Source: Pseudomonas sp. CAN1 (GTDB taxonomy: Bacteria > Pseudomonadota > Gammaproteobacteria > Pseudomonadales > Pseudomonadaceae). From it: DNA of 44,195 bases. Location: contig NZ_JASMRU010000021.1 in assembly GCF_030462585.1 (NCBI RefSeq), forward strand, positions 69,275 to 113,469, written 5' to 3'. The notes beneath the pieces were generated by a model, which made no database searches, was not told the origin of the DNA, and saw nothing but the letters and a program-made list of their open reading frames with translations. The first letter of the stretch is position 1. Every line of letters starts with the position of its first letter. This document shows positions 34,326 to 41,846 of this stretch, in pieces. A program made the translations under genes and the position numbers.

Positions 34326-34799
34326 GTGGACGACCTCTACGTTCCCACCGTATTCCATCGCTACAACCGTTCCCTGCGCGGCGTGCTGATCGACAACCAG
34401 CCCTGGCTGGTCGCCCGCGAGCTGGGCTATCTGATCCGCGAGCGGGTCGATGCTTATGTTCAACGACTGGACGAGGACCTCTTTCGCGAAGCGCGCCTGA
34501 TCACCGGCAGCGGCGAGGAAGACGTGCTGCTGGTCAGCGACTATGGCGCCTTCTACGTACTCAACCGTTTTCGCGACCCGGAGCACCGGGAGCTGCGCAA
34601 GTGGCTGACCGGCCACGTGCTGCCGGTACTGCGCGACCAGGGGCGGGTGGCTGCCGGCCTGCCGAAACGGCTGCAGACAAGGGGGGAGGGACGGCCGCTG
34701 GCGGTGCTCGATTGGCAGGGCGAGTACTGGGTGCCGATGGGCGAGGTGCCGCGGTTGATGCGCGAGGAGCGGCGCGGGAGGTGGTGGCGCCGGCAGTGA
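34326..34799 (+). CDS. BRO-N domain protein (phage antirepressor-like)
   Basis: A 157-residue protein. The N-terminal BRO-N domain (about 5-105) shows VPTVFHRYNRSLRGVLIDNQPWLVARELGYLI, LLVSDYGAFYVLNRF and ELRKWLTGHVLPVLRDQG. BRO-N domains bind DNA and are found in phage antirepressors. A short basic C-terminal tail (RREERRG-like, ending RRWWRRQ-like) follows instead of a second domain. The GTG at 34326 has TAGGAG 7 nt upstream. The frame is also open upstream to an ATG at 34197, which would give a 200-residue form containing translated leader. No other phage gene is adjacent. Confidence 0.8.
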   Translation: MDDLYVPTVFHRYNRSLRGVLIDNQPWLVARELGYLIRERVDAYVQRLDEDLFREARLITGSGEEDVLLVSDYGAFYVLNRFRDPEHRELRKWLTGHVLPVLRDQGRVAAGLPKRLQTRGEGRPLAVLDWQGEYWVPMGEVPRLMREERRGRWWRRQ

Positions 34800-34821
34800 G
34801 CGCGGGCGAAGCGGGCGGGTA

Positions 34822-34845
34822 GCCCCATCCCCGGCGGGATGGGGC
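34822..34845. terminator. Hairpin between convergent BRO-N and PotF-like genes
   Basis: A perfect 9-bp stem GCCCCATCC / GGATGGGGC with a 6-nt loop. It lies 22 nt after the BRO-N stop and 7 nt from the binding-protein stop, so it could serve both genes. No clear T tract on either side. Confidence 0.55.
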
Positions 34846-34852
34846 CGGTGCG

Positions 34853-35953
34853 TCAGGTGCCGGACTTGATCCGCGTCCAGCTGCGGGTCATCGCCCGCTC
34901 GATGCTCAACGGCACCGGGGTGAGGGTGAAGAGGTTGCCACGCTGGTCAGCGGGAATGAACATCGCCTGGTTCTTCAGCAGGTCGGGGTTCACGGTGTCC
35001 TGGGCGTCGCGGTTGGGGTTGGGGTAGCCGATCAGGTTGGAGACCTGGGTGATCACCTTCGGGTCCAGCAGGTAGTCGATGAACGCCTGCGCTTCCTCGG
35101 GGTGCTTGGCACCCTTGGGGATGGCCATGGTGTCGGCCCACATCAGCGTGCCTTCACGCGGCAGCAGCATGCGGATGTCGTTGCCGTTCTTCGCGCTGGC
35201 CGCCATGCCCTGGGCCTGCAGCACTGCGGCGGACCAGCCGACCACAATGCAGACGTCGCCGTTGGCCAGGTCCGAGGCGAGCTTGGCCGAGTTGAAGTAG
35301 CGGATCGACGGGCGAATCTTCAGCAGCAGGGCTTCGGCCTTCTGGTAGTCCGTCGGGTTGCGGCTGCTCGGGTCCAGGCCCAGGTAGTGCAGGGCGATGG
35401 GCAGCAGTTCTTCGGGCGCATCGAGGAAGGCGACGCCGCAGGATTGCAGCTTGCTGATGTTCTCCGGCTTGAACAGCAGGTCCCAGCTATCTAGTTTGGC
35501 GTCGTTGCCCAGCGCCTGGTGGACCTTGTCGGCGTTGTAGCCGATCAGCGTGGTGCCCCAGAGGTAGGGTACGGCGTACTGGTTGCCCGGATCGACGCGC
35601 TCCAGGTTGTGCATGATGCCCGCGTCCAGGTGCTGCCAGTTGGGCAGCTGCTGGCGGTCAAGCTTGCGGATGGCGCCGGCCTGGATGAACTTGGCGATCT
35701 GCACGGTGTTGGGGAACACCAGGTCGTAGCCGGAGGTGCCGGTGAGCATCTTCGACTCCAGGGTGTGCGGGCTGTCGAAGACGTCGTAGTTGACCTTGAT
35801 GCCGGTCTGTTTCTCGAAGTCCTGCACCACCTGCATCGGCAGGTAGTCGACCCAGTTGTAGATATTCACTTCGCGCTGCGCGGCGCCGGCTTCGGCGAAC
35901 GGGATGCAGGCGGTGGCGAGCAGTGCGGCGAACCATTTCTTGTGGATTTTCAT
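34853..35953 (-). CDS. Polyamine-type periplasmic binding protein (PotF/SpuD-like)
   Basis: A 366-residue secreted protein. Signal peptide 1-24 (ALLATACIPFAEAGAA), then VNIYNWVDYLPMQVVQDFEKQTGIKV, GYDLVFPNTVQIAKFIQAGAI, YAVPYLWGTTLIGYNADKV and GWSAAVLQAQ, the fold and motifs of putrescine/spermidine-binding PotF, SpuD and SpuE. No permease or ATPase gene is near. It is last in a minus-strand unit after an outer-membrane channel and a serine hydrolase, which suggests that it captures the product or substrate of the hydrolase, perhaps an amine or amide. Confidence 0.88.
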   Translation of the reverse strand: MKIHKKWFAALLATACIPFAEAGAAQREVNIYNWVDYLPMQVVQDFEKQTGIKVNYDVFDSPHTLESKMLTGTSGYDLVFPNTVQIAKFIQAGAIRKLDRQQLPNWQHLDAGIMHNLERVDPGNQYAVPYLWGTTLIGYNADKVHQALGNDAKLDSWDLLFKPENISKLQSCGVAFLDAPEELLPIALHYLGLDPSSRNPTDYQKAEALLLKIRPSIRYFNSAKLASDLANGDVCIVVGWSAAVLQAQGMAASAKNGNDIRMLLPREGTLMWADTMAIPKGAKHPEEAQAFIDYLLDPKVITQVSNLIGYPNPNRDAQDTVNPDLLKNQAMFIPADQRGNLFTLTPVPLSIERAMTRSWTRIKSGT

Positions 35954-35986
35954 CGGATCAGCTCAGGTTGAGGGTGGCGGCCAGGG

Positions 35987-37324
35987 TCACAGCTTGTAGA
36001 TGAAGAACCATTCGAGGGTGTCGAAGCGGTCGTTGCCCAACGCTTCCTTGGCGCCCGCCTGGGGATCGACCCAGTTGTACGCCAGCGAGGTGTAGATGTG
36101 CTCGGTGGGCATCCACTCGACGTACACGCCGGTCTCGTTGGCGAAGTCACGGTCGCTGACCGGGGTGCCGAAGTAGTAGTTGGAGTTGAGCTTGAACTGG
36201 TGGTACTGGGCGCCGGCGGACCATTGCTCGTTGAAGTGCAATTTGCCACGCCAGGTCTGGGCTTTCTCGTTGCTGTTGTACAGCAGGTAGTTGCCGACGA
36301 TATCGCCGATCACCCAGGTGCCCCAGTCGACGTAGCCCTTGCTCAATGGGTCCCAGTCCTTGCGGGTGCCGTCGCTGGGGTCGTTGTCGCCGGAGAAGTC
36401 GGCGTAGCGGTAGCCGATGCTGGGTTGCAGCGGCAGGTCGTTGAAGCTGTAGTCGGCCGAGGCGTACCAGGCGCTGGCGTCGTAATCGATGCCCTTGCCG
36501 CTGCCGCGCTCGATGGCGTACTCGCCATTGAACTGCAAGGCTTCCAGGTCTGGCAGGCTGGCGTTGAGCAGGCGCAGGTTGTAGACGTCCATGCCGTCGC
36601 GGGGGATGAAGGCGTTCTGCTTGCTGTCCAGCGAGTCGACGTAGAAGGCCATGGCGCCGAGGGTGGCGGTGGGCAGCTTGAGGTCGAGGTTGGCACCGCT
36701 CATGCGCAGGTCACCGAGGTGGTCGTCGGTGCGCAGGCTGAAGGCCTGGGCCGAGGCCATGCCGTGCTGCCAGGACAGCACGCCGGCATCGCGGAAGGCC
36801 GTGCGCGGGGCGCTGAAGTAGGCGCCGTCGCCGAACTGGTCGAGGTTGCCGTCCATCACCAGGAAGCCGTTGCCGACCATGAAGTTCTGGTCGCCCAGGG
36901 TCAGGCGCCAGTCACCGGCACGAAAGCCCGCGTAGGCTTCCTCCACCGAGGTGTTGTGCTCGTCGCCACGGGTGTAGCCGCCGGGGTCGCCGTCGCCGGT
37001 GGTGCCGGCAGCGACCAGCGAGCCGCCGCCGAGGAAGGCAAAGTCCGGGCTCACTGAATATTCGAAGGTCACGCCGGGCTTGAGGTAGTACTCCTGCCAG
37101 GCGTAGTTCTCCTTGCTGCTGGGTTCGCCACTGCGCAGGTCGAGGCGGCCCAGGCCGAAGTTGGCGTTGTGGCTGTTGATGGCGGTGGCCGAGGCACTGA
37201 GCGAGTACTCGCCCTTCAGGTCGCCGTTCTCGAAGGCCACGCCGGCGCTGGCCAGCGGGCTGCCGACGAGAAGGCCGACGGCGAGCGTGCGGCAGGGCGC
37301 CGAGGTAAAGCGTCCAGTCATCAT
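35987..37324 (-). CDS. Outer-membrane channel, alginate-export-like beta barrel
   Basis: A 445-residue protein with a signal peptide (TLAVGLLVGSPLASAG) and a mature part of alternating amphipathic strands ending FFIYKL. The features DFAFLGGGSLVAAGTTGDGDPGG, LTLGDQNFMVGNGFLVMDGN and WGTWVIGDIVGNYLLYNSNEK resemble the alginate-export / long porin group of Pseudomonas, not OprD. The ATG at 37324 has AGGAGC 6 nt upstream. It is placed between the serine hydrolase and the PotF-like gene, so it probably brings the same compound across the outer membrane. Confidence 0.75.
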   Translation of the reverse strand: MMTGRFTSAPCRTLAVGLLVGSPLASAGVAFENGDLKGEYSLSASATAINSHNANFGLGRLDLRSGEPSSKENYAWQEYYLKPGVTFEYSVSPDFAFLGGGSLVAAGTTGDGDPGGYTRGDEHNTSVEEAYAGFRAGDWRLTLGDQNFMVGNGFLVMDGNLDQFGDGAYFSAPRTAFRDAGVLSWQHGMASAQAFSLRTDDHLGDLRMSGANLDLKLPTATLGAMAFYVDSLDSKQNAFIPRDGMDVYNLRLLNASLPDLEALQFNGEYAIERGSGKGIDYDASAWYASADYSFNDLPLQPSIGYRYADFSGDNDPSDGTRKDWDPLSKGYVDWGTWVIGDIVGNYLLYNSNEKAQTWRGKLHFNEQWSAGAQYHQFKLNSNYYFGTPVSDRDFANETGVYVEWMPTEHIYTSLAYNWVDPQAGAKEALGNDRFDTLEWFFIYKL

Positions 37325-37463
37325 TGCGAAGCTCCTGTATGTCGTTTTTGTTGGAACAGGGCAGTCACGCGGGCAAAGCGAGGCCCGCAAGGGCGCAGTT
37401 GGCGTCGCGCCCGTACTTCGGTGTGTTGCTAGGATCGGTGCTGGCTCGGTGCTGGTTCGCTCG

Positions 37464-38711
37464 TCAGGCGTCGCCCAGCGATGCGGCGAGGGTCTTGAGC
37501 AGGTGCACGGTGTCGGTATCGATGACGTTCTCCGCTTGCGGCGCGGAGGACTGCTTGATGATCACCACCTGGTTGGCGAAATCGACGAACACCCACTGGC
37601 CATGGATGCCGACGGCCATCAGCGCGCGGTCATTGAAGACGTACCACTGGCTCTTGTAGGAGGCCTGCGGGCTCCATTCGGAGAATTCCTTGTTGGTCGC
37701 GTAGACCGCCGGATCGTTGCCGCGCAGCAGGCGCTCCACCGCAGCCTGCGGCAGCACCTGGTGGCCGTTGAACCGGCCGCGGCCTAGCAGCATCAGCCCG
37801 AAACGGCCCATGTCGCGCAGGGTCGCGTTGAAGCCGAAACCGACCACGCCGTGCCCGGACGGCTCGGCCAGCAGGAAGCCGTCGCGCTCGCAGCCCAGTT
37901 GCTTCCACATGCGCTCGAACAGCACATGGCAGGGCAGGCCGGCGGCGCGTTCCATGATCCAGCCCATGGCTTCGGTGGTGGCGGTGACATAGCGGAAGAA
38001 ACCGCCGTGCTCGTCCTTGCGCTTGAAGGCGCGCAGCCAGTGGCGGATCGACGGGTACTTGACGATGCCCGGCGGCGTCGGGGTCAGGCCGACGGTGTAG
38101 TGCAGGTGCGAGGTGGGCGAGTTGGGGTCTTCGTAGTGCTCGACGTAGTCGATGCTGATCGCCATGTCCATCACCTGGCGCACGCTGGCGTTCTCGAAGG
38201 CGGTGCCGGCGAACTCGGGGACGTAGGACAGCGCCGGGCGATCCGGGTCGAGCAGGCCCTGCTCGATGAGTTGCTCGGCCAGCGCGCCGGTCACCGATTT
38301 GGTGACCGAGAACATGATGTGGCGGGTGTCGGCGGTCTGCTGGTTGAAGTAGCGCTCGCACAGCACGCGGCCCTGCTTGAGCACCAGGAAACCGTCGGTG
38401 AAGGTGGCGTCCAGGTGGTCCTGCAGGCTGACCTGTTCACCGCTCAGGCTGTTGAAGCGGTAGTCCTGCAGCAGGTCCTGTTGCGCACCCAGGTCGCTGG
38501 GCGCGGCGTTGCCGGCGGCCACCACCAGGGTCGGGCAAAGCTGGCTCATGTGCTGGAAGGTCCAGCGGTTGTGCGGCGGCAACAGGACATCGGCAGCGCC
38601 GACATGTAGCTGGGCAGCGTATGAACGCTCGCCGGTCAGCGATGGGTTGGGCTCAAGGCTCAGGCGTTCGGCGTAGGCCTGCACGAGGGCCGCTTGCAGA
38701 TCGTGGGACAT
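37464..38711 (-). CDS. Serine hydrolase, beta-lactamase/6-aminohexanoate-dimer-hydrolase family
   Basis: A 415-residue protein of the class C beta-lactamase fold. The nucleophile motif SVTK is at 135-138 (IMFSVTKSV), a candidate catalytic Tyr is Y241 (FFRYVTATTEAMG), and the third element is GIHGQW (H370). It has no signal peptide, so it is cytoplasmic. The overall pattern fits NylB-like amidohydrolases and esterases. It heads the unit serine hydrolase - channel - binding protein, transcribed away from a TetR repressor with a strong palindrome between them. The substrate is unknown; a short amide or ester is likely. Confidence 0.85.
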   Translation of the reverse strand: MSHDLQAALVQAYAERLSLEPNPSLTGERSYAAQLHVGAADVLLPPHNRWTFQHMSQLCPTLVVAAGNAAPSDLGAQQDLLQDYRFNSLSGEQVSLQDHLDATFTDGFLVLKQGRVLCERYFNQQTADTRHIMFSVTKSVTGALAEQLIEQGLLDPDRPALSYVPEFAGTAFENASVRQVMDMAISIDYVEHYEDPNSPTSHLHYTVGLTPTPPGIVKYPSIRHWLRAFKRKDEHGGFFRYVTATTEAMGWIMERAAGLPCHVLFERMWKQLGCERDGFLLAEPSGHGVVGFGFNATLRDMGRFGLMLLGRGRFNGHQVLPQAAVERLLRGNDPAVYATNKEFSEWSPQASYKSQWYVFNDRALMAVGIHGQWVFVDFANQVVIIKQSSAPQAENVIDTDTVHLLKTLAASLGDA

Positions 38712-38769
38712 GAATCACTCCTGAAGAATCGGGCGGCCCGGTGGCGCTGGCCGTGAATAATTTTTCTCA

Positions 38770-38806
38770 CCGTAAAAAGTTTTAGTCAACTAAAAAGTTT
38801 TTACGG
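38770..38806. promoter_or_regulatory. Operator palindrome between the serine hydrolase and TetR genes
   Basis: Arms CCGTAAAAAGTTTTAGT (38770-38786) and ACTAAAAAGTTTTTACGG (38789-38806) are inverted repeats around a 2-nt centre, with one extra base on one side. Further symmetric TTTTCTC / GAGAAAA flanks lie outside. A TTGACT (-35-like, minus strand) lies at the centre. The tract is AT-rich against a GC-rich background. Confidence 0.8.
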
Positions 38807-38858
38807 AGAAAAACCTATAGAATCCGCCCAGACGCAGATCTCGCAGTGAGGAGGGCCC

Positions 38859-39461
38859 TTGAGCGGACTTCGTGAACGACAGAAAGAGGCGCGGCGCCAG
38901 GCGATCAGCCAGGCGGCAGTCGAGCTGTTCCGCCTCCAGGGCTACGTGGCCACCACCGTCGAGCAGATCGCCGAGCACGCCGGGGTGTCGCCGCCCACGG
39001 TGTTCAACTATTTCGGCAGCAAGCAGGAGATTCTCATCGACCTGCTGCGCGCCACCGACGAACGCGTGGTCAAGGACATGGTGCAGCTGGCGCTGGACTT
39101 CGACGACCCGGTCGACGTGCTCTGCCACCTGGAAAGCCTGGTGCTGAAGTACGAGCTGGAAGCGTTGCCGGTATCGGTCTGGCGTGAACTGCTGGCCATG
39201 CGTTACAGCGGTGCATCGCCCGAGCAGCTGAAGTTGAACAACGAGGTGCTCAACGCCCAGGTCAGCGTGCTGCTCGGCCATCTGCAGGCAGCGGGCAAGG
39301 TGCGCCAGGACATCTGCCCGGACTACGTGGCACAAGTCCTCAACGAGTTCCTCACCCTCGAATTCCTCAAGCTGGTCAGCGTTGAGCCGCTGGACTTCGA
39401 GGCCCATGCGGGCAGTGTGCGGCGCTTCGTCGAGCTGCTGTTCGACGGCATCCGTCGGTAG
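38859..39461 (+). CDS. TetR-family transcriptional repressor
   Basis: A 200-residue regulator with the N-terminal DNA-binding domain (about 8-55; AISQAAVELFRLQGY, TTVEQIAEHAGVSPPTVFNYFGSKQEIL) and a helical ligand domain. The start is a TTG at 38859 with a strong GAGGAGGG about 5 nt upstream. It is divergent from the serine hydrolase unit, with the palindrome 38770-38806 between the two starts, so it most likely represses that unit and itself. The ligand is unknown. Confidence 0.9.
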   Translation: MSGLRERQKEARRQAISQAAVELFRLQGYVATTVEQIAEHAGVSPPTVFNYFGSKQEILIDLLRATDERVVKDMVQLALDFDDPVDVLCHLESLVLKYELEALPVSVWRELLAMRYSGASPEQLKLNNEVLNAQVSVLLGHLQAAGKVRQDICPDYVAQVLNEFLTLEFLKLVSVEPLDFEAHAGSVRRFVELLFDGIRR

Positions 39462-39561
39462 GTCGGCGGGCGCCTGCGCGCTGGTATGATCGCCGTCCGG
39501 CAGTGCCAGGCAAGGGTCGCTTCGAGCCGGGCCGACAACGAATCCAGGAGTGCCCCAGGCA

Positions 39562-40584
39562 GTGGAAAGACGACAGTTCAGCGAGTCGATGCAGGGACAG
39601 AACCTGCGCTTCGTCGGCGAGCGCAAGGCCGACCCGCAGCGCCCGCGCAAGGTCGGCTTCGTGCTGCTGGAGAACTTCTCGCTGCCGGCCTTCACCCAGG
39701 CGCTGGATACCCTGGTCACCGCCAACCTGATCCGCGAGGGCGCCTTTTCCACGCGCACCTTCAGCCTCGATGGCGAGTCGGTGACCAGCGACCTCGGGCT
39801 GGTGATCTGCCCGGCGGCGACGCTGGAAGGCAAGTACCTGGACATGGATCTGCTGGTGGTCTGCGGCGGCCTGCGTACGCCACTGAAGGACATGCCCGGG
39901 CTCAGTCGCCTGCTGCATCTTGCCGATGAGCGCGGCACTGCCCTGGCCGGTCTGTGGAACGGCGCCTGGTTCCTCGGCAAGGCCGGCCTGCTGGACGGCC
40001 ACAAGTGCGCGATACACCCGGAAAACCGCGCCTTGCTGGCGGAGGTCGCGCGCAACAGCGTGGTCACCGCCGAGAGCTATATCCTCGACCGCAACCGCCT
40101 CACTGCCGGCAGCCCGACCGGCGCCTTCAACCTGGTGCTGGAGTGGATTCACAACCTGCACGGCCGCGAGCTGGTGGAAGGCATTGTCGACATCCTCGCC
40201 TTCGAGGAATCACGCTACCGGCGCACCCGCCCGGCGCTGCACGAGAAGATGACCCAGCCGCTGCGTGACGTGCTCAACCTGATGAGCGCGAACATCGAGG
40301 AACCGCTGAGCACAGACCAGCTGTCCGAGTGCGTGGGCCGTTCCAAACGCCAGCTGGAACGCCTGTTCCAGGAGCAGCTGGGGACTTCGCCGGTGCGCTA
40401 TTACCTGGAGCTGCGCATCACCGAGAGCCGGCGTCTGCTGCAGCATTCCGACCTGTCGCTGGTGGAGGTGGCGCTGGCTTGCGGCTTCGTGTCGCCGAGT
40501 CACTTCAGCAAGTGCTACACCTCGTTCTTCGGCCATTCGCCGTCGAAGGAAGTACGCTTTGGTTGCGTGCGCTCGGCCAAGTGA
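39562..40584 (+). CDS. GlxA-type AraC regulator (DJ-1/PfpI domain plus AraC helix-turn-helix)
   Basis: A 340-residue regulator. The N-terminal DJ-1/PfpI-like domain is about 25-200 (KVGFVLLENFSLPAFTQALDTL; LLVVCGGLRTPL; GLWNGAWFLGKAGLLDG) and has Asn where catalytic members have Cys, so it should bind a ligand rather than hydrolyse it. The AraC domain is about 235-335 (LSECVGRSKRQLERLFQEQLGTSPVRYYLELRI; VALACGFVSPSHFSKCY). Pseudomonas members of this group sense small amines and amino acids. GTG at 39562 is the preferred start (AGGAG 11 nt upstream); GTG at 39550 and ATG at 39589 are alternatives. Downstream lies a hydroxypyruvate reductase gene. Confidence 0.85.
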   Translation: MERRQFSESMQGQNLRFVGERKADPQRPRKVGFVLLENFSLPAFTQALDTLVTANLIREGAFSTRTFSLDGESVTSDLGLVICPAATLEGKYLDMDLLVVCGGLRTPLKDMPGLSRLLHLADERGTALAGLWNGAWFLGKAGLLDGHKCAIHPENRALLAEVARNSVVTAESYILDRNRLTAGSPTGAFNLVLEWIHNLHGRELVEGIVDILAFEESRYRRTRPALHEKMTQPLRDVLNLMSANIEEPLSTDQLSECVGRSKRQLERLFQEQLGTSPVRYYLELRITESRRLLQHSDLSLVEVALACGFVSPSHFSKCYTSFFGHSPSKEVRFGCVRSAK

Positions 40585-40693
40585 GCAGGGCGGGTCGGTC
40601 TGCGGGCACGCAGTGCTTTGACAGTGTTGTTCCTCGCGCGGCGTGGCTGGTTAACTGCCAGGACGTGCGAACAACAAGAGCGAGGAACAGGAC

Positions 40694-41617
40694 GTGATCT
40701 TTCTTTACAACGCCGAACCCGAACACGCCGAGAAGTGGCGAGCCCTGCTGGCCGCCCAGGTGCCGGAGCTGGAATTCGTCGAAGGCTTCGAGGCGGTCGA
40801 CCCGGCGCGGGTCACCTACCTGCTGACCTGGAAAACCGTCGAGGATATCCAGCGCTACACCGGCCTGCGCGTGCTGTTCGCGGCGGGTGCCGGGGTGGAT
40901 CAGTTCGACCTGTCGAAGATCCCCGAGTCGGTGGCGCTGGTGCGCATGGTCGATGATTCCCTGGCCGACATCATGGCCGAGTTCGTGGTGATGTCCGCGC
41001 TGGCGCTGCACCGCGAGATGCCGGCCTACCGCGTGCAGCAGGCCGCGCAGGTGTGGGAGCCGCTGAGTATCCTGCCGGCGGCGACCAGCCGTGTCGGCGT
41101 GATGGGCCTCGGCCAGCTGGGCCAGGCGTGCCTCGCGCAACTGCGCCACCTGAAGTTCCAGCTGCTGGGCTGGAACCGCTCCGAGCGGCAGATCGACGGT
41201 GTGCAGACCTACACCGGCCCCGAGCAGCTGCAGAGCTTCCTGTCGCAGTGCGACATCCTGGTCAACCTGCTGCCGCTGACCGACAGCACCCGCGGCATCC
41301 TCAACCGCGAGACCCTGGCGCAGCTACCCAAGGGCGCCGGGCTGATCAACGTCGGCCGGGGCGAGCACGTGGTGGAGGCTGATCTGGTTGCAGCGCTGGA
41401 TGCCGGGCAGGTCGGCGCAGCGATCCTCGACGTCTTCCGCGAAGAGCCGCTGCCCGAGGGCCATCCGCTGTGGTCGCACCCGCACGTCTGGGTCACTCCG
41501 CACATCGCCAGCACCATGCAGGTGGAAGGCGGCGCGGCGGCGGTGGCGAAGAACATCCTGCGTGATTTGCAAGGTGCCGAGCTGCTGCACATGGTGAATC
41601 GCCAGAGCGGCTACTGA
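40694..41617 (+). CDS. ghrA: D-2-hydroxyacid dehydrogenase, glyoxylate/hydroxypyruvate reductase A type
   Basis: A 307-residue NAD(P)H-dependent reductase. The dinucleotide motif is GLGQLG (138-143) and the catalytic trio is R222 (NVGRGEH), E251 (DVFREEPLP) and H270 (TPHIAS). The short catalytic domain and length match GhrA, which reduces glyoxylate to glycolate and hydroxypyruvate to glycerate. It begins at a GTG with GAGGAAC upstream. The GlxA-type regulator ends 109 nt upstream and may control it. Confidence 0.85.
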   Translation: MIFLYNAEPEHAEKWRALLAAQVPELEFVEGFEAVDPARVTYLLTWKTVEDIQRYTGLRVLFAAGAGVDQFDLSKIPESVALVRMVDDSLADIMAEFVVMSALALHREMPAYRVQQAAQVWEPLSILPAATSRVGVMGLGQLGQACLAQLRHLKFQLLGWNRSERQIDGVQTYTGPEQLQSFLSQCDILVNLLPLTDSTRGILNRETLAQLPKGAGLINVGRGEHVVEADLVAALDAGQVGAAILDVFREEPLPEGHPLWSHPHVWVTPHIASTMQVEGGAAAVAKNILRDLQGAELLHMVNRQSGY

Positions 41618-41664
41618 GGCATTTCGCTTATCACTGAAATAGCCGGTGCGAGCTGTTTGTCCGC

Positions 41665-41716
41665 AACGGCACTTTCGATACTGGCGGCACCCAACTGCCG
41701 CCCAGGAAGTGCCGTT
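41665..41716 (+). promoter_or_regulatory. Two-tier hairpin covering the ribosome-binding site of a 41-aa protein gene
   Basis: An outer perfect 10-bp stem AACGGCACTT / AAGTGCCGTT (41665-41674 and 41707-41716) and an inner perfect 7-bp stem GGCGGCA / TGCCGCC (41683-41689 and 41696-41702, loop CCCAAC). The ribosome-binding site AGGAAG (41704-41709) lies in the internal loop and the start of the outer 3' arm, and the ATG follows 1 nt after the stem. This is the layout of a translation-blocking leader. Confidence 0.7.
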
Positions 41717-41717
41717 C

Positions 41718-41843
41718 ATGGACCACGAACAAATCGATGCCCGCGATTTCGCCTTCAGCCATTTTGCCGCCGTCGCCCTGTGCGGCTCGCTGATCGTCGC
41801 GCTGGCGCTGTTCCTGGCGCGGCTGGGCGTGCTGCTGCACTGA
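41718..41843 (+). CDS. Small single-pass membrane protein (41 aa)
   Basis: A short polar start (DHEQIDARDFAFSHF) and one membrane helix (AAVALCGSLIVALALFLARLGVLL). The ribosome-binding site AGGAAG is 8 nt upstream of the ATG at 41718. The codon use is like its neighbours. I do not recognise a family. It lies 100 nt after the reductase gene, and the strong leader hairpin suggests that its translation is controlled separately. Confidence 0.6.
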   Translation: MDHEQIDARDFAFSHFAAVALCGSLIVALALFLARLGVLLH

Positions 41844-41846
41844 GGC

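Noticed and set aside
34326-34799. BRO-N gene as evidence of an intact prophage or satellite
   Set aside because: The flanking genes (HAD hydrolase, binding protein) are ordinary chromosomal genes; no integrase, capsid or replication gene or attachment-site repeat is visible in the window.
41665-41716. Reading the two-tier hairpin as a rho-independent terminator of the reductase gene
   Set aside because: No T tract follows, and the arm ends one base before an ATG with a ribosome-binding site inside the structure. A leader role fits better, though a terminator is not excluded.
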